The notes under the pieces: generated by a model | Database searches by the model: none | Told to the model about the DNA's origin: nothing | The model's input: the letters and a program-made list of their open reading frames with translations, nothing else | Made by a program: the position numbers and the translations under genes | Assembly (NCBI RefSeq): GCF_003173335.1 | Contig: NZ_QGMZ01000022.1 | Location: 1-45,707 of the forward strand | DNA: 45,707 nucleotides | Source of the DNA: Methanospirillum stamsii | GTDB lineage: Archaea > Halobacteriota > Methanomicrobia > Methanomicrobiales > Methanospirillaceae | Direction: 5' to 3' | Part shown: piece after piece, positions 26,259-34,562 of the stretch | Layout of the letters: each line of letters starts with the position of its first letter | How positions within the stretch are numbered: the first letter of the stretch is position 1

Positions 26259-28477
26259 ATCTTCAGACTCCTGATAAGAGATATTATTGCATCATCGTTG
26301 AATTTCAAACAATTATGCCGGACTTTTTGAATGAAAGAAGGATCTATCGAATCCTCTTTTTCCAATTGAATAAGAATCTGGTTAATCCGGGTAAAATTTC
26401 CTTGTTTTGCTAATAATTCAATGGTGTTTAAAGTTTCTGACGACGGAGGTTTAATCTCTTTTGCATTCTTTGATTCTTTATTAAAACTGGTTGATGTAAT
26501 TTCATCCGAAGGTTTTTCAATCCAGGTAATGTCCAGGTACCTACCAAGAATATTCAATAAAACATTTATATCGACGGGTTTTACCAGGAATTCATCACAT
26601 AAGGATTTAAAATCATGTTTAAATTCGCTTCTTGAGACCGATGCAGAAATACCAATAATTTTTATGTTATCAAATTTTGGATCTTTTCTGATTTCATGAA
26701 TAACATCAAGTCCTGTCATACCGCTCATAACAAAATCGAGGAGTATAATGTCAGGATGGTTAAAGGTAGTAATTTGAAGGGCGTCCGGACCATTGGTGGC
26801 TTTCATTACGATAAAGCCCAATGGATGAAGAAATGCTTCCAAGAATGAAGCATTTGAGATATTATCATCAACTACCAGAATTTTTTTCCGGGTTCCTTCG
26901 TACCCGACTATATTTTTTGCTTCTTTATCATCAGGAACGAATGTAAAAGATGGAGGAAATTTAATCCGGATTGAAAAATGTGATCCCTTGTTCGGTTCAC
27001 TTTTAAGGGTTAACGTTCCATTCAGGAATTCAATAAGGCTCTTTGTGATTGCAAGACCAAGTCCTGTTCCTTCTATCATCTCACCATGTTCACCGATTTG
27101 AGTAAATGGCCGGAAAATTTCATCTTTTTTATGGGTAGGTATTCCTCTGCCGGTATCGATAATATCGCACTGTAAAACCTGATCTTCTGATTGGCCATAA
27201 CTGACTCTGAAAATTACTTCTCCACTATCGGTATATTTTATAGCGTTATTCAATAAGTTTATTAAAATTTGTCGTAATTTTCCTTCATCCCCGAGAACAC
27301 AAGAAGGAATAGGTGATAATGGTTCAAATGTGAATGCCAGATTTTTTTCTTCGGCTTTTATCCGGGTAATATTGTATACCTCTTTAAAAAGAGACATCAG
27401 ATTGAATGATTTTTCATCAATCTGAATTGCCTGTGCTTCGATTTTACTTAAATCAAGAAGATCATTTATTAGAGAAAGAAGATGTTTTCCGCTGGAATAG
27501 ATGGTTTTTAGTTGTTCTTTCTGTTCCGAAGTAATATTGTCATATCGCTGCAATAACTGGGTATATCCTAGTATTGCATTGAGGGGGGTTCTAAGTTCAT
27601 GACTCATATTAGAAAGAAACGTAGTTTTAGCCTTATTGGATTTTTCAGCAATTTCCTTGGCTTTTGCAAGTTCAATAGTCCTTTCACGAACGAGTTCTTC
27701 GAGGTTCTCTCGGTATTTTTTTAATTCTTCTTCAGTTTTTATTCGCCTTGAAATGTCTGTTGCCATGAAAATGATTTTTTCAATAGTTCCTTTATCATCA
27801 AGTACCGGAGTATATGAAATATCAAACGTTTTTCCTAAAATATCTGAGGTTACAATATCTGACTGAAATTTTTTTTGGGCTAGAATATCATCAAAAGGGC
27901 AAATTTTTGTATTTTTCGTATAAAAAAAAAGTTCAAAATTTTTCCCGATTAATTCATTCTCTGGTTTTTTTAATAGTATTGTGGAAGCATAATTCGCGGA
28001 TAAAATTTTTTTATCAATATTGAGTACTAGTGTAACTCGTTCTGTTGAGTTGAATAATCCATCCCATTCTCGGCTTTTGCGTCGGATTTCCTGTTCTGCT
28101 AATTTATACCGGATGACTTTATCAATTTTTTGTCTGAGTTTTAAAAAAATATTGCCTGGCTCACCGGATTTCTGTATATATGAATCTGCTCCGTAATCTA
28201 TTGCCTGGATAACAATTTCTTCACGCCCTTTTCCTGTAAAGATAATAAAGGGGATTGAATTTCCGGATTCTCTTATCGTTCGTAAAAAATCAATTCCATT
28301 TATCTCCGGCATATCATAATCGGAAATAATCACATCGATATCGGTATTAATAAGAATTGCATTTCCTTCTTCTACCGAGGGAGCAGTATAAACAGAAATA
28401 TCTCCATCTTTTTCCAGGTATAATTTTCCTACTTCAAGAAGAGCGGGTTCATCATCAACATATAAAACAGAAAACAT
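26255..28477 (-). CDS. Hybrid sensor histidine kinase: REC-PAS-HisKA-HATPase-REC
   Basis: A 740-residue cytoplasmic protein. An N-terminal receiver (Asp about 53 in VIISDYDMPEINGIDF) is followed by a PAS domain (about 140-250, ending IFMATDISRRIKTEEEL) and a coiled coil. The HisKA phosphoacceptor motif is FLSNMSHELRTPLNAILGY. The HATPase domain shows LLNNAIKYTDSGE, DTGRGIP and GTGLGLAI. A C-terminal receiver (IILLDFVMSGMTGLDV, LVKPVDINVL) and a short helical tail that may be an Hpt-like or dimerisation element complete it. No membrane segment is present, so the signal is internal. It is transcribed first, coupled to the response regulator downstream by a four-base overlap. Confidence 0.92.
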   Translation of the reverse strand: MFSVLYVDDEPALLEVGKLYLEKDGDISVYTAPSVEEGNAILINTDIDVIISDYDMPEINGIDFLRTIRESGNSIPFIIFTGKGREEIVIQAIDYGADSYIQKSGEPGNIFLKLRQKIDKVIRYKLAEQEIRRKSREWDGLFNSTERVTLVLNIDKKILSANYASTILLKKPENELIGKNFELFFYTKNTKICPFDDILAQKKFQSDIVTSDILGKTFDISYTPVLDDKGTIEKIIFMATDISRRIKTEEELKKYRENLEELVRERTIELAKAKEIAEKSNKAKTTFLSNMSHELRTPLNAILGYTQLLQRYDNITSEQKEQLKTIYSSGKHLLSLINDLLDLSKIEAQAIQIDEKSFNLMSLFKEVYNITRIKAEEKNLAFTFEPLSPIPSCVLGDEGKLRQILINLLNNAIKYTDSGEVIFRVSYGQSEDQVLQCDIIDTGRGIPTHKKDEIFRPFTQIGEHGEMIEGTGLGLAITKSLIEFLNGTLTLKSEPNKGSHFSIRIKFPPSFTFVPDDKEAKNIVGYEGTRKKILVVDDNISNASFLEAFLHPLGFIVMKATNGPDALQITTFNHPDIILLDFVMSGMTGLDVIHEIRKDPKFDNIKIIGISASVSRSEFKHDFKSLCDEFLVKPVDINVLLNILGRYLDITWIEKPSDEITSTSFNKESKNAKEIKPPSSETLNTIELLAKQGNFTRINQILIQLEKEDSIDPSFIQKVRHNCLKFNDDAIISLIRSLKI

Positions 28478-28528
28478 AATGATATTCTTTGATTGTATGT
28501 ACCTGAAGGTTAAATATTTCGCTTATAG

Positions 28529-29824
28529 TCATACTATTTTTATCCTTTTTTCCGTTTCAGTCATCACCATATCCGGATAGATAATGATGTCGCCTGTTTT
28601 TACCGGGTTTCCAGCCAGAAGTTCAGAAAAAAATGGACCCGGAGAAATTCCTAGATTTTTCGCTTTTACCGGATCAAATCTGGTTTTGAGGATAACAAGT
28701 GAGTCAGAATCTAACCTGCAGGAAAATTTGGATTGTAAGAGTGTAATGCATAGTTGTGTGATTTCTTGTTTTACCTTGTCCTTACAGGTTTCTTCGGTAA
28801 TAAAAATGGCTTGACAGGCTTTTCCTTTACCGGCCAAGTGAACTACAGAATATTTTTCCAGTTCGGATAAAAATTCGTCTGGAGAATTTTTCATTACTTC
28901 ATCTATCAGATCTTCCGGAATAGATATCCCTGTCGGATGAGGACATGTTTCCAGGTTGTGCACAATAACAGTAGAATCTGCGAGGATATTATGAGCATGG
29001 TTTCGAATATTCAGATATTCATGAAAATTTAAATTTTTTAATCGTAAAAGATCATGTTGTCCCAGGACCGGAATCTGAATTTTTTTTGCATACTGCAATA
29101 TTTTTTGTTCTTCTTCTCCGGAGAGAGATTTCCTGTCAAGGTAAATGGCAACTGCCTGCGAACCCGTAATTATCTCCTGAAACATCCTTTCATCAAGGTG
29201 CCTGATATCCCGGGTTGGCATGATATGTCCAAAACCGCCCCTGGTTTTTTTGGAAATTTCAGTTTGTCTCTGAGTATAATGAGTTCCTCCAAATCCTGCG
29301 AGAGGAATTGTTGTTGATTTTTCTGCAAATATTGCCTCAAGAGATGCCTGTGCTACAGCATGCGCCCCTACTCTGTCATTCCATTCCTTTTCAGTACTCC
29401 CAATTTCGACAAAGCATGAAGGAATTAAAATATTCGTCGGACCATGATGAGTAGCTTCATACATCACTTCATAACCTGGTGGTGCATATCTGACAAGTCC
29501 TTTAATAAGTGCATGCATAAGAAAGGGATCCGCTGGTGTAAGAGTTTGGGGATCACCTCCATAATCTGCAGATCCGAAATTTCCTGTAACGTGAACAGTT
29601 AGTACCTGTCGTGGTTTTTCACTGGAATGCCTCGAGAGAAAGAGAATTCTATCAGTATCACTTGGAATATCCTGTCCATTCAGGTAAATTAATCTTTCAT
29701 CTGAATAGAGGTGTTTGATATCCGGATGAGAGTCATATTGTTTTTTGATAAGGTCACATAATTCCTGATGAATAAGAGTTCCTGCAGGATCCTTACGGGA
29801 ACTGATAAGAAGTGTAGATGACAT
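28529..29824 (-). CDS. dtdA: D-aminoacyl-tRNA deacylase, archaeal GEK1/DTD2 family
   Basis: The enzyme hydrolyses D-amino acids mischarged onto tRNA, a proofreading step in the cytoplasm. The 431-residue protein shows the family blocks RILFLSRHSSEKPRQVLTVH, LVRYAPPGYEVMYEATHHGP, PSCFVEIGSTEKEWND, VPLAGFGGTHYTQRQTEI-like and GGFGHIMPTRDI. These match the archaeal DtdA core, extended by a C-terminal region (about 290-431) seen in euryarchaeal members. I chose ATG 29822-29824 because an AGGA site precedes it at seven bases and homology starts there; a longer frame begins farther upstream at 29950 but overlaps the divergent 58-residue gene. Known homologues are zinc-dependent. Confidence 0.88.
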   Translation of the reverse strand: MSSTLLISSRKDPAGTLIHQELCDLIKKQYDSHPDIKHLYSDERLIYLNGQDIPSDTDRILFLSRHSSEKPRQVLTVHVTGNFGSADYGGDPQTLTPADPFLMHALIKGLVRYAPPGYEVMYEATHHGPTNILIPSCFVEIGSTEKEWNDRVGAHAVAQASLEAIFAEKSTTIPLAGFGGTHYTQRQTEISKKTRGGFGHIMPTRDIRHLDERMFQEIITGSQAVAIYLDRKSLSGEEEQKILQYAKKIQIPVLGQHDLLRLKNLNFHEYLNIRNHAHNILADSTVIVHNLETCPHPTGISIPEDLIDEVMKNSPDEFLSELEKYSVVHLAGKGKACQAIFITEETCKDKVKQEITQLCITLLQSKFSCRLDSDSLVILKTRFDPVKAKNLGISPGPFFSELLAGNPVKTGDIIIYPDMVMTETEKRIKIV

Positions 29825-29900
29825 GATAAATCCTATGAGATATGGGTTTGATTGTAACGAAAAGCTATAATCTTTATTCTTCGATAACTTATTAAGTAAT

Positions 29901-30077
29901 ATGGAATCTGAACAGATAAAATCGATATTAGAAAAAGAAGGCATTACCACTGAAATTGGTTGCCCTCAAGCATTTGAGATATCAGAAAAATATGGCGTTT
30001 CTAAATTGGAAATCGCAAAATATTGCAACATTCACGATATTAAAATCCGCGCCTGTCAACTTGGCTGTTTCAAATGA
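29901..30077 (+). CDS. 58-residue Cys-rich helix-turn-helix-like protein coupled to moeA
   Basis: I translated this frame by hand: ATG 29901 to TGA 30075-30077. It begins MESEQIKSILEKEGITTEIG, then CPQAFEISEKYGVSKLEIAK and YCNIHDIKIRACQLGCFK. The AFEISEKYGVSKLEIAKYCN segment looks like a helix-turn-helix. Four cysteines are present (C21, C42 and the C-x4-C pair in ACQLGCF). The stop overlaps the start of the moeA gene by four bases, so the two are co-translated. A TATA-like GCTATAATC near 29864-29872 predicts a leaderless message. A metal- or thiol-responsive regulator, or a small accessory protein in Mo/W cofactor insertion, are both reasonable; neither is shown. I recall similar CQLGCF-tailed small proteins elsewhere but cannot verify. 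Confidence 0.75.
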   Translation: MESEQIKSILEKEGITTEIGCPQAFEISEKYGVSKLEIAKYCNIHDIKIRACQLGCFK

Positions 30078-31279
30078 GCAGGTTTTTATCAGTTATTTCT
30101 GTAGAGTCTGCCCGGACAATTCTTAACCAGATTGCAGAGAAGACAACTGATGAAACAGTTTCTCTTTTAGAATCTGGCGGGAGGATTCTCAGAACAGATA
30201 TTACCTCCGAAATAGATATCCCCGGATTTGACCGTTCAACAGTGGACGGTTTTGCTGTTTTAGCATCTGACACTATCGGTGCAGGTGAGAGCATCCCTGC
30301 GATGTTACATCTAACCGGAAAGGTAGAGATGGGCGTTGAGCCATCAAAGGTAGTAACATCAGGTACTTGTATGTACATCCCTACCGGGGCATATCTACCA
30401 GCCGGGGCTGATGCTGTCGTTATGATCGAATATGCAGAAGCCATGGGCGATGATATTCTGGTGACAAAACCGGTTGCTGTGGGAGATAATATTGTTCATA
30501 GAGGAGAAGATTTCTCAGTAGAAAAATCTGCTCTTTTTTCAGGAACACGAATAACATCACGGGAAATGGGTGTTTTGGCAGCGTGTGGAGTTACTGATGT
30601 TCTGGTTGCACAAAAACCTCGGGTGGCAATAATCTCAACCGGAAATGAATTGATCAAAATTTCTGAAATACCCGGGTCCGGTCAGATACGGGATGTGAAT
30701 ACATATCTTTGTGCAGGTTTTGTAACAGAATGTGGTGGCATTCCAATTATTATAGGGACCATCCCTGATGAAAGAGAACTACTGGAACAAGCTCTCGTTG
30801 ATGCATTGGAAAAGTCTGATATTATTCTTATTTCCGGAGGAAGTTCAAAAGGAGAACGGGACATGTGTGCGGATATTATTTCATCAAAGGGAGAACTTCT
30901 GGTACATGGAATTGCTCTGTCACCTGGAAAACCAACAATAATAGGTAAAATTAATAATAAACCCGTGATTGGTCTTCCGGGACATCCCGCTTCTGCATAT
31001 GTAGTTCTAACGGCTCTTGTAAAAGATGTAATTTTTGCAATGACCGGAGAAAAAAGTTCACCTCCTCTTATGTCCGGTATACTGACATCTCCGGTTCCAT
31101 CAGCAAAAGGTCGTGAAGATTATATTCGTGTTTTTCTTGAAAATGATAAAGTCACTCCTGTTTTTGGAAAATCGGGACTTACAAATACTCTTATCAAAAG
31201 TGACGGCCTTCTTCGGATTCCGGCAGATCTTGAAGGATATGATAAAAATACCCGGGTTTTTGTACAAAGCTGGAAGTAA
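30074..31279 (+). CDS. moeA: Molybdopterin molybdenumtransferase MoeA (stand-alone copy)
   Basis: A 401-residue enzyme that inserts molybdate or tungstate into adenylylated molybdopterin, the last step of Mo/W cofactor synthesis. Family blocks are present in order: DIPGFDRSTVDGFAV, VAVGDNIVHRGEDF, MGVLAACGVTDVLV, RVAIISTGNEL, ILISGGSSKGERD and VIGLPGHPASAYVV. Length is normal. It overlaps the small Cys-rich gene upstream by four bases and is two bases from the second moeA downstream, so all three form one operon. In methanogens the cofactor serves formylmethanofuran and formate dehydrogenases. Confidence 0.93.
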   Translation: MSRFLSVISVESARTILNQIAEKTTDETVSLLESGGRILRTDITSEIDIPGFDRSTVDGFAVLASDTIGAGESIPAMLHLTGKVEMGVEPSKVVTSGTCMYIPTGAYLPAGADAVVMIEYAEAMGDDILVTKPVAVGDNIVHRGEDFSVEKSALFSGTRITSREMGVLAACGVTDVLVAQKPRVAIISTGNELIKISEIPGSGQIRDVNTYLCAGFVTECGGIPIIIGTIPDERELLEQALVDALEKSDIILISGGSSKGERDMCADIISSKGELLVHGIALSPGKPTIIGKINNKPVIGLPGHPASAYVVLTALVKDVIFAMTGEKSSPPLMSGILTSPVPSAKGREDYIRVFLENDKVTPVFGKSGLTNTLIKSDGLLRIPADLEGYDKNTRVFVQSWK

Positions 31280-31281
31280 AA

Positions 31282-33147
31282 ATGAGTAAACGATACCTGA
31301 AATTAACATCCCTGTCTGATGCATTAACTCTTTTGAAAAAGAGATTCTCCTTTATTCCAAAAGTAGTTACTATTCCTGTTTCAGATTCAATTGGAAAAGT
31401 CACTGCTCATGCTATCCATGCTCCTCTTTCATTTCCTCTTGGTCATCTTTCAGCAATGGATGGTATTGCAGTAAAATCTTCAGATACTATTGAGGCAACA
31501 GAACAGAGGCCAGTTCTTCTTCATAATTTTCAACAGGTAAATACTGGAAACCCGGTTCCATCTGAATATGATGCGGTTATTATGATTGAAGATACTGAAG
31601 AAGATGACGCAGGTATTCTTATTAGGAGTCCAGCATATCCCTGGCAACATATTCGTCCAGTTGGTGAAGACATTGCTCAGGGAGAGATGGTTCTTCCTGG
31701 CGGTCATGTTATTCGATCAGGTGATATTGGTGCCATGGCATCATATGGAATACTGGAAGTGGATGTCCTCTCTCTCCGGATTGCTCTTATTCCTACTGGT
31801 AGTGAGATAATCTCTCTTGGAACAATTCCAAAACCCGGACAGTTCATTGAGAGTAATATGCTGATGGTGTCAGCAGAACTTCGTAATTGTGGAGTAGAAA
31901 TTACTTTATTTCCTGTCATTCCTGATGATCCTGAAACCATTGCAGAAACAATATCGAGCGCAGTATCGAATCATGATCTGGTCATAATATCAGCAGGTTC
32001 TTCGAAAGGAACGAAGGATTATACAAACAGTGTCATTGAAAACCTCGGTGAAGTTTTTGTTCACGGAATCGCGATTAAACCTGCTAAACCGGTAATTCTC
32101 GGTGAGATATCTGGTAAACCAATCATTGGGATGCCGGGTTATCCTGTCGCTTGTCACACCATTCTCCGTGAAATTGTAATTCCCATTCTTTCCTGGTATG
32201 GTCTTTGTGTTTCAGAGCATCAAAAGGTTACAGCCCGACTTGCCGGATCTCTTCACTCAGAAATAGGCATTGATGAATTTGTTCTGGTAACTATTGGAAA
32301 AATCAGTGATAACTGGGTGGCACTTCCGTTATCGAGAGGTTCCGGCGTGCAGATGAGTTTAGTCAGATCTAATGGCTATATCACCATTCCTTCATCAGTT
32401 GAGGGGTTTGAAGCCGGAAAAGATGTTCCGGTTACTATTACTACACCGATAAGTGAAGCTGAAAAAACCATTCTCATCACTGGTAGCCATGATCCGGTTA
32501 TAGATTATCTCTCTGATGAACTCCGTGATAGTGGTATCTTTCCGGCGTCTGTACATGTTGGAAGTATGGGCGGGATTCTTGCATTAAAACGGGGTGATTG
32601 TCACCTGGCGCCCATGCATCTTCTTATGGATGATGGCGATTATAATATCGCATATCTGAAAAAATATCTTCCGGGAGAAGAACTGGTTCTCATCTGTGTT
32701 GCAGAACGGGAACAGGGGATAGTATCAAAAAATGATCTTTCATTTGATGATATTACAACTCACCGGTTTGTTAACCGGCAAAAAGGATCCGGAACACGTA
32801 TACTTCTTGATTATATGCTAAAAGAAAAAGGGTTAAATCCGGAATTAATTGATGGATATCACCGGGAGATGACAACTCATCTGGCAGTATGTCTTGCAAT
32901 TTTATCCGGAGATGCTGAAATGGGGATGGCAGTCCATTCGGCAGCCAAAGCATATAATCTCTCATTTGTTCCGGTAGGTACCGAAAGATATGAACTGGTT
33001 ATGAAGGCAGAGAGTTTTGAATCAGATTTCCGGATACAAAAAGTGATTTCGATGATTCAGTCAGAAAAATTCAGGCAGTTACTGGATAAATTAGGAGGGT
33101 ACCGGACACATGAAACAGGAGTAATCAGAAAGATCTCATATCCATGA
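31282..33147 (+). CDS. moeA: MoeA fused to a C-terminal periplasmic-binding-protein-like domain
   Basis: A 621-residue protein. Residues 1 to about 395 are MoeA: HLSAMDGIAVKSSDT, RPVGEDIAQGEMVLPGG, ALIPTGSEII, VIISAGSSKGTKDYT, IGMPGYPVACH. From about 400 on a PBP-like domain follows (ILITGSHDPVIDYLSDELRD; HLAPMHLLMDDGDYNIAYLK; NRQKGSGTRILLDYMLKE), the PF12727-type domain related to molybdate-binding proteins. The fusion is known in archaea and some bacteria and is thought to recognise molybdate/tungstate or cofactor. Together with the stand-alone copy it gives the operon two MoeA proteins, possibly specialised for Mo and W (inference). Confidence 0.92.
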   Translation: MSKRYLKLTSLSDALTLLKKRFSFIPKVVTIPVSDSIGKVTAHAIHAPLSFPLGHLSAMDGIAVKSSDTIEATEQRPVLLHNFQQVNTGNPVPSEYDAVIMIEDTEEDDAGILIRSPAYPWQHIRPVGEDIAQGEMVLPGGHVIRSGDIGAMASYGILEVDVLSLRIALIPTGSEIISLGTIPKPGQFIESNMLMVSAELRNCGVEITLFPVIPDDPETIAETISSAVSNHDLVIISAGSSKGTKDYTNSVIENLGEVFVHGIAIKPAKPVILGEISGKPIIGMPGYPVACHTILREIVIPILSWYGLCVSEHQKVTARLAGSLHSEIGIDEFVLVTIGKISDNWVALPLSRGSGVQMSLVRSNGYITIPSSVEGFEAGKDVPVTITTPISEAEKTILITGSHDPVIDYLSDELRDSGIFPASVHVGSMGGILALKRGDCHLAPMHLLMDDGDYNIAYLKKYLPGEELVLICVAEREQGIVSKNDLSFDDITTHRFVNRQKGSGTRILLDYMLKEKGLNPELIDGYHREMTTHLAVCLAILSGDAEMGMAVHSAAKAYNLSFVPVGTERYELVMKAESFESDFRIQKVISMIQSEKFRQLLDKLGGYRTHETGVIRKISYP

Positions 33148-33156
33148 TGTATCTGG

Positions 33157-33759
33157 TTACTCAAAAGAACCAGGCACTATTGCATTTACATAATTATACA
33201 ATAGGGATAACGCCTTTTTTTCCCTGGATCCACCACAGCGAACGATAAGGGAGCCATGATATCGAATGAGATCTGCTAGTTTCGGATCTCTGTTCATGAT
33301 GAAACGGGTACCATGGACTGTTGCTTCAATAATATTATTAAGTCCACGATGAACAGGGAATGGAAGAACCGGAGTTATTTCTGTATGAAAGGGATAGACC
33401 ATCACGAAGATCTTTTCCTGCGTAATATTTACCACATGAACTTTACATGCAATCCAGTTCAGGCATTCTTTCAATCTGCAGATTCGGATTTCATCACATA
33501 TTTCGTGAATATATGATTCATCTGAGAGATCTTCAAAAGCAGTTTTCACAAACAGAATTGGATCATGAGTGATGTGAATTACAATCCAGCCATCTTTTAA
33601 AATATGCTCCGCGGTGTGACTGGTTCTGAACACAATCATGGATAAAGTATCATTTTTACGGATGATTCCCATTGGAGCGGCGTTTCGTTCGGTATTTACG
33701 ATAACTTCGTTAATTCCTTCGTAAAAAATGGCATTCTCCGGATAGTTTAACGATCCCAT
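33157..33759 (-). CDS. DUF447 family protein
   Basis: The protein is 200 residues from ATG 33757-33759 (MGSLNYPENAIFYEGINEVI). This start lies six bases after GGAAGG; an in-frame ATG six bases earlier is an alternative, and the open frame to 33834 lies inside the preceding gene. Blocks NTERNAAPMGIIRKNDTLSM, VFRTSHTAEHIL, GLNNIIEATVHGTRF and SLIVRCGGSREKKALSLLYN match the archaeal DUF447 family, which has a flavin-reductase-like split barrel. From memory, DUF447 proteins also occur in tetrahydromethanopterin gene sets of methylotrophic bacteria, so a cofactor role is a reasonable inference. The start lies inside the end of the citG-like gene (13-base overlap), so the two are translationally coupled. 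Confidence 0.85.
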   Translation of the reverse strand: MGSLNYPENAIFYEGINEVIVNTERNAAPMGIIRKNDTLSMIVFRTSHTAEHILKDGWIVIHITHDPILFVKTAFEDLSDESYIHEICDEIRICRLKECLNWIACKVHVVNITQEKIFVMVYPFHTEITPVLPFPVHRGLNNIIEATVHGTRFIMNRDPKLADLIRYHGSLIVRCGGSREKKALSLLYNYVNAIVPGSFE

Positions 33760-34562
33760 TCCCATCCTTCCCCTAAGGCAATATAGAGTCCGGAGATCAT
33801 AATATCTGCGAGAGATCCTGGATTGTACCCGCATTCAAGGCAGAATAGATCAAGTTCCCGAGGACTCATCTTCCCATTTATTACTAGTTGTGCCTTTTTC
33901 TGAACAGTTACTGAGGCATCCAGACCGTATTTTTTTGCAATAAAGGTATCCGGATACTCTGATAGTAATTGGAGAAATACTTTTGAAATGGGATTCTTAT
34001 CAGAAAATATTTTTAGCAGATCTGCGGTGTACCTGGTCAGGACAAATCCGTTTACTATCTCATCTGCAACCAGGTCGTGTGGGGCTGAATATGCCATCAC
34101 ATCAAAGAAGGTCATGTTCCTATTTTTTAGTTCTTCCTTTGCCTTCGGATCATTGATATCGAGTTCATCATTCTCTCTGACACGAACCGCTGTATGAGCA
34201 AAGGCGTCATAAAAATCTAATGCATCATCAAGAGTGGTCTTTCTCACTATCTCATATGCACCGGGAATGTTTCTCCCCATCAGTAAGGGAATTAGTAAAA
34301 TGAATGCTCCGAAATGGGTATTACCCCCTTTATGTCTTCCAGTCAGAATAGTTGCGAGACGAATAAGTTCCCCGACAGACCCATCATTTTTTTCTGCTCT
34401 TTCAAGCGCTGGTCTGCAAAAAATCACCGAAGTAAAAAAATGTTCCAGTTTGGTATCAGGGAAGTCATGACACCGGTCAACATTGCCTGGTTTATCCCAG
34501 GCACAGACCTCAAAGGCCATCGCCATCTGGGCATATTCGGTAAGAGAAATTTCTGGTTTCAT
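33747..34562 (-). CDS. CitG/MdcB-like triphosphoribosyl-dephospho-CoA synthase family protein
   Basis: A 271-residue all-helical protein. The motif EVCAWDKPGNVDRCHDFPDT matches the conserved E-x-x-x-x-KPG-x-V-x-x-x-x-D/H of the CitG family (COG1767), and RHKGGNTHFGAFILLIPLLM is its second conserved block. CitG proper makes the prosthetic-group precursor of citrate lyase, absent from this context. Archaeal homologues linked to DUF447 more likely act in cofactor synthesis, perhaps on a ribosyl-containing methanopterin precursor; that is inference. Four bases overlap with mmp9 upstream, 13 with DUF447 downstream, so the trio is one operon. Confidence 0.82.
   Translation of the reverse strand: MKPEISLTEYAQMAMAFEVCAWDKPGNVDRCHDFPDTKLEHFFTSVIFCRPALERAEKNDGSVGELIRLATILTGRHKGGNTHFGAFILLIPLLMGRNIPGAYEIVRKTTLDDALDFYDAFAHTAVRVRENDELDINDPKAKEELKNRNMTFFDVMAYSAPHDLVADEIVNGFVLTRYTADLLKIFSDKNPISKVFLQLLSEYPDTFIAKKYGLDASVTVQKKAQLVINGKMSPRELDLFCLECGYNPGSLADIMISGLYIALGEGWEWDR

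Noticed and set aside
29825-29950. Longer N-terminus for dtdA up to 29950
   Set aside because: The extension is not family-like, overlaps the divergent small gene, and ATG 29824 has a good ribosome-binding site.
33760-33834. Upstream extension of the DUF447 protein
   Set aside because: It lies inside the citG-like gene, and a ribosome-binding site precedes the ATG at 33759.
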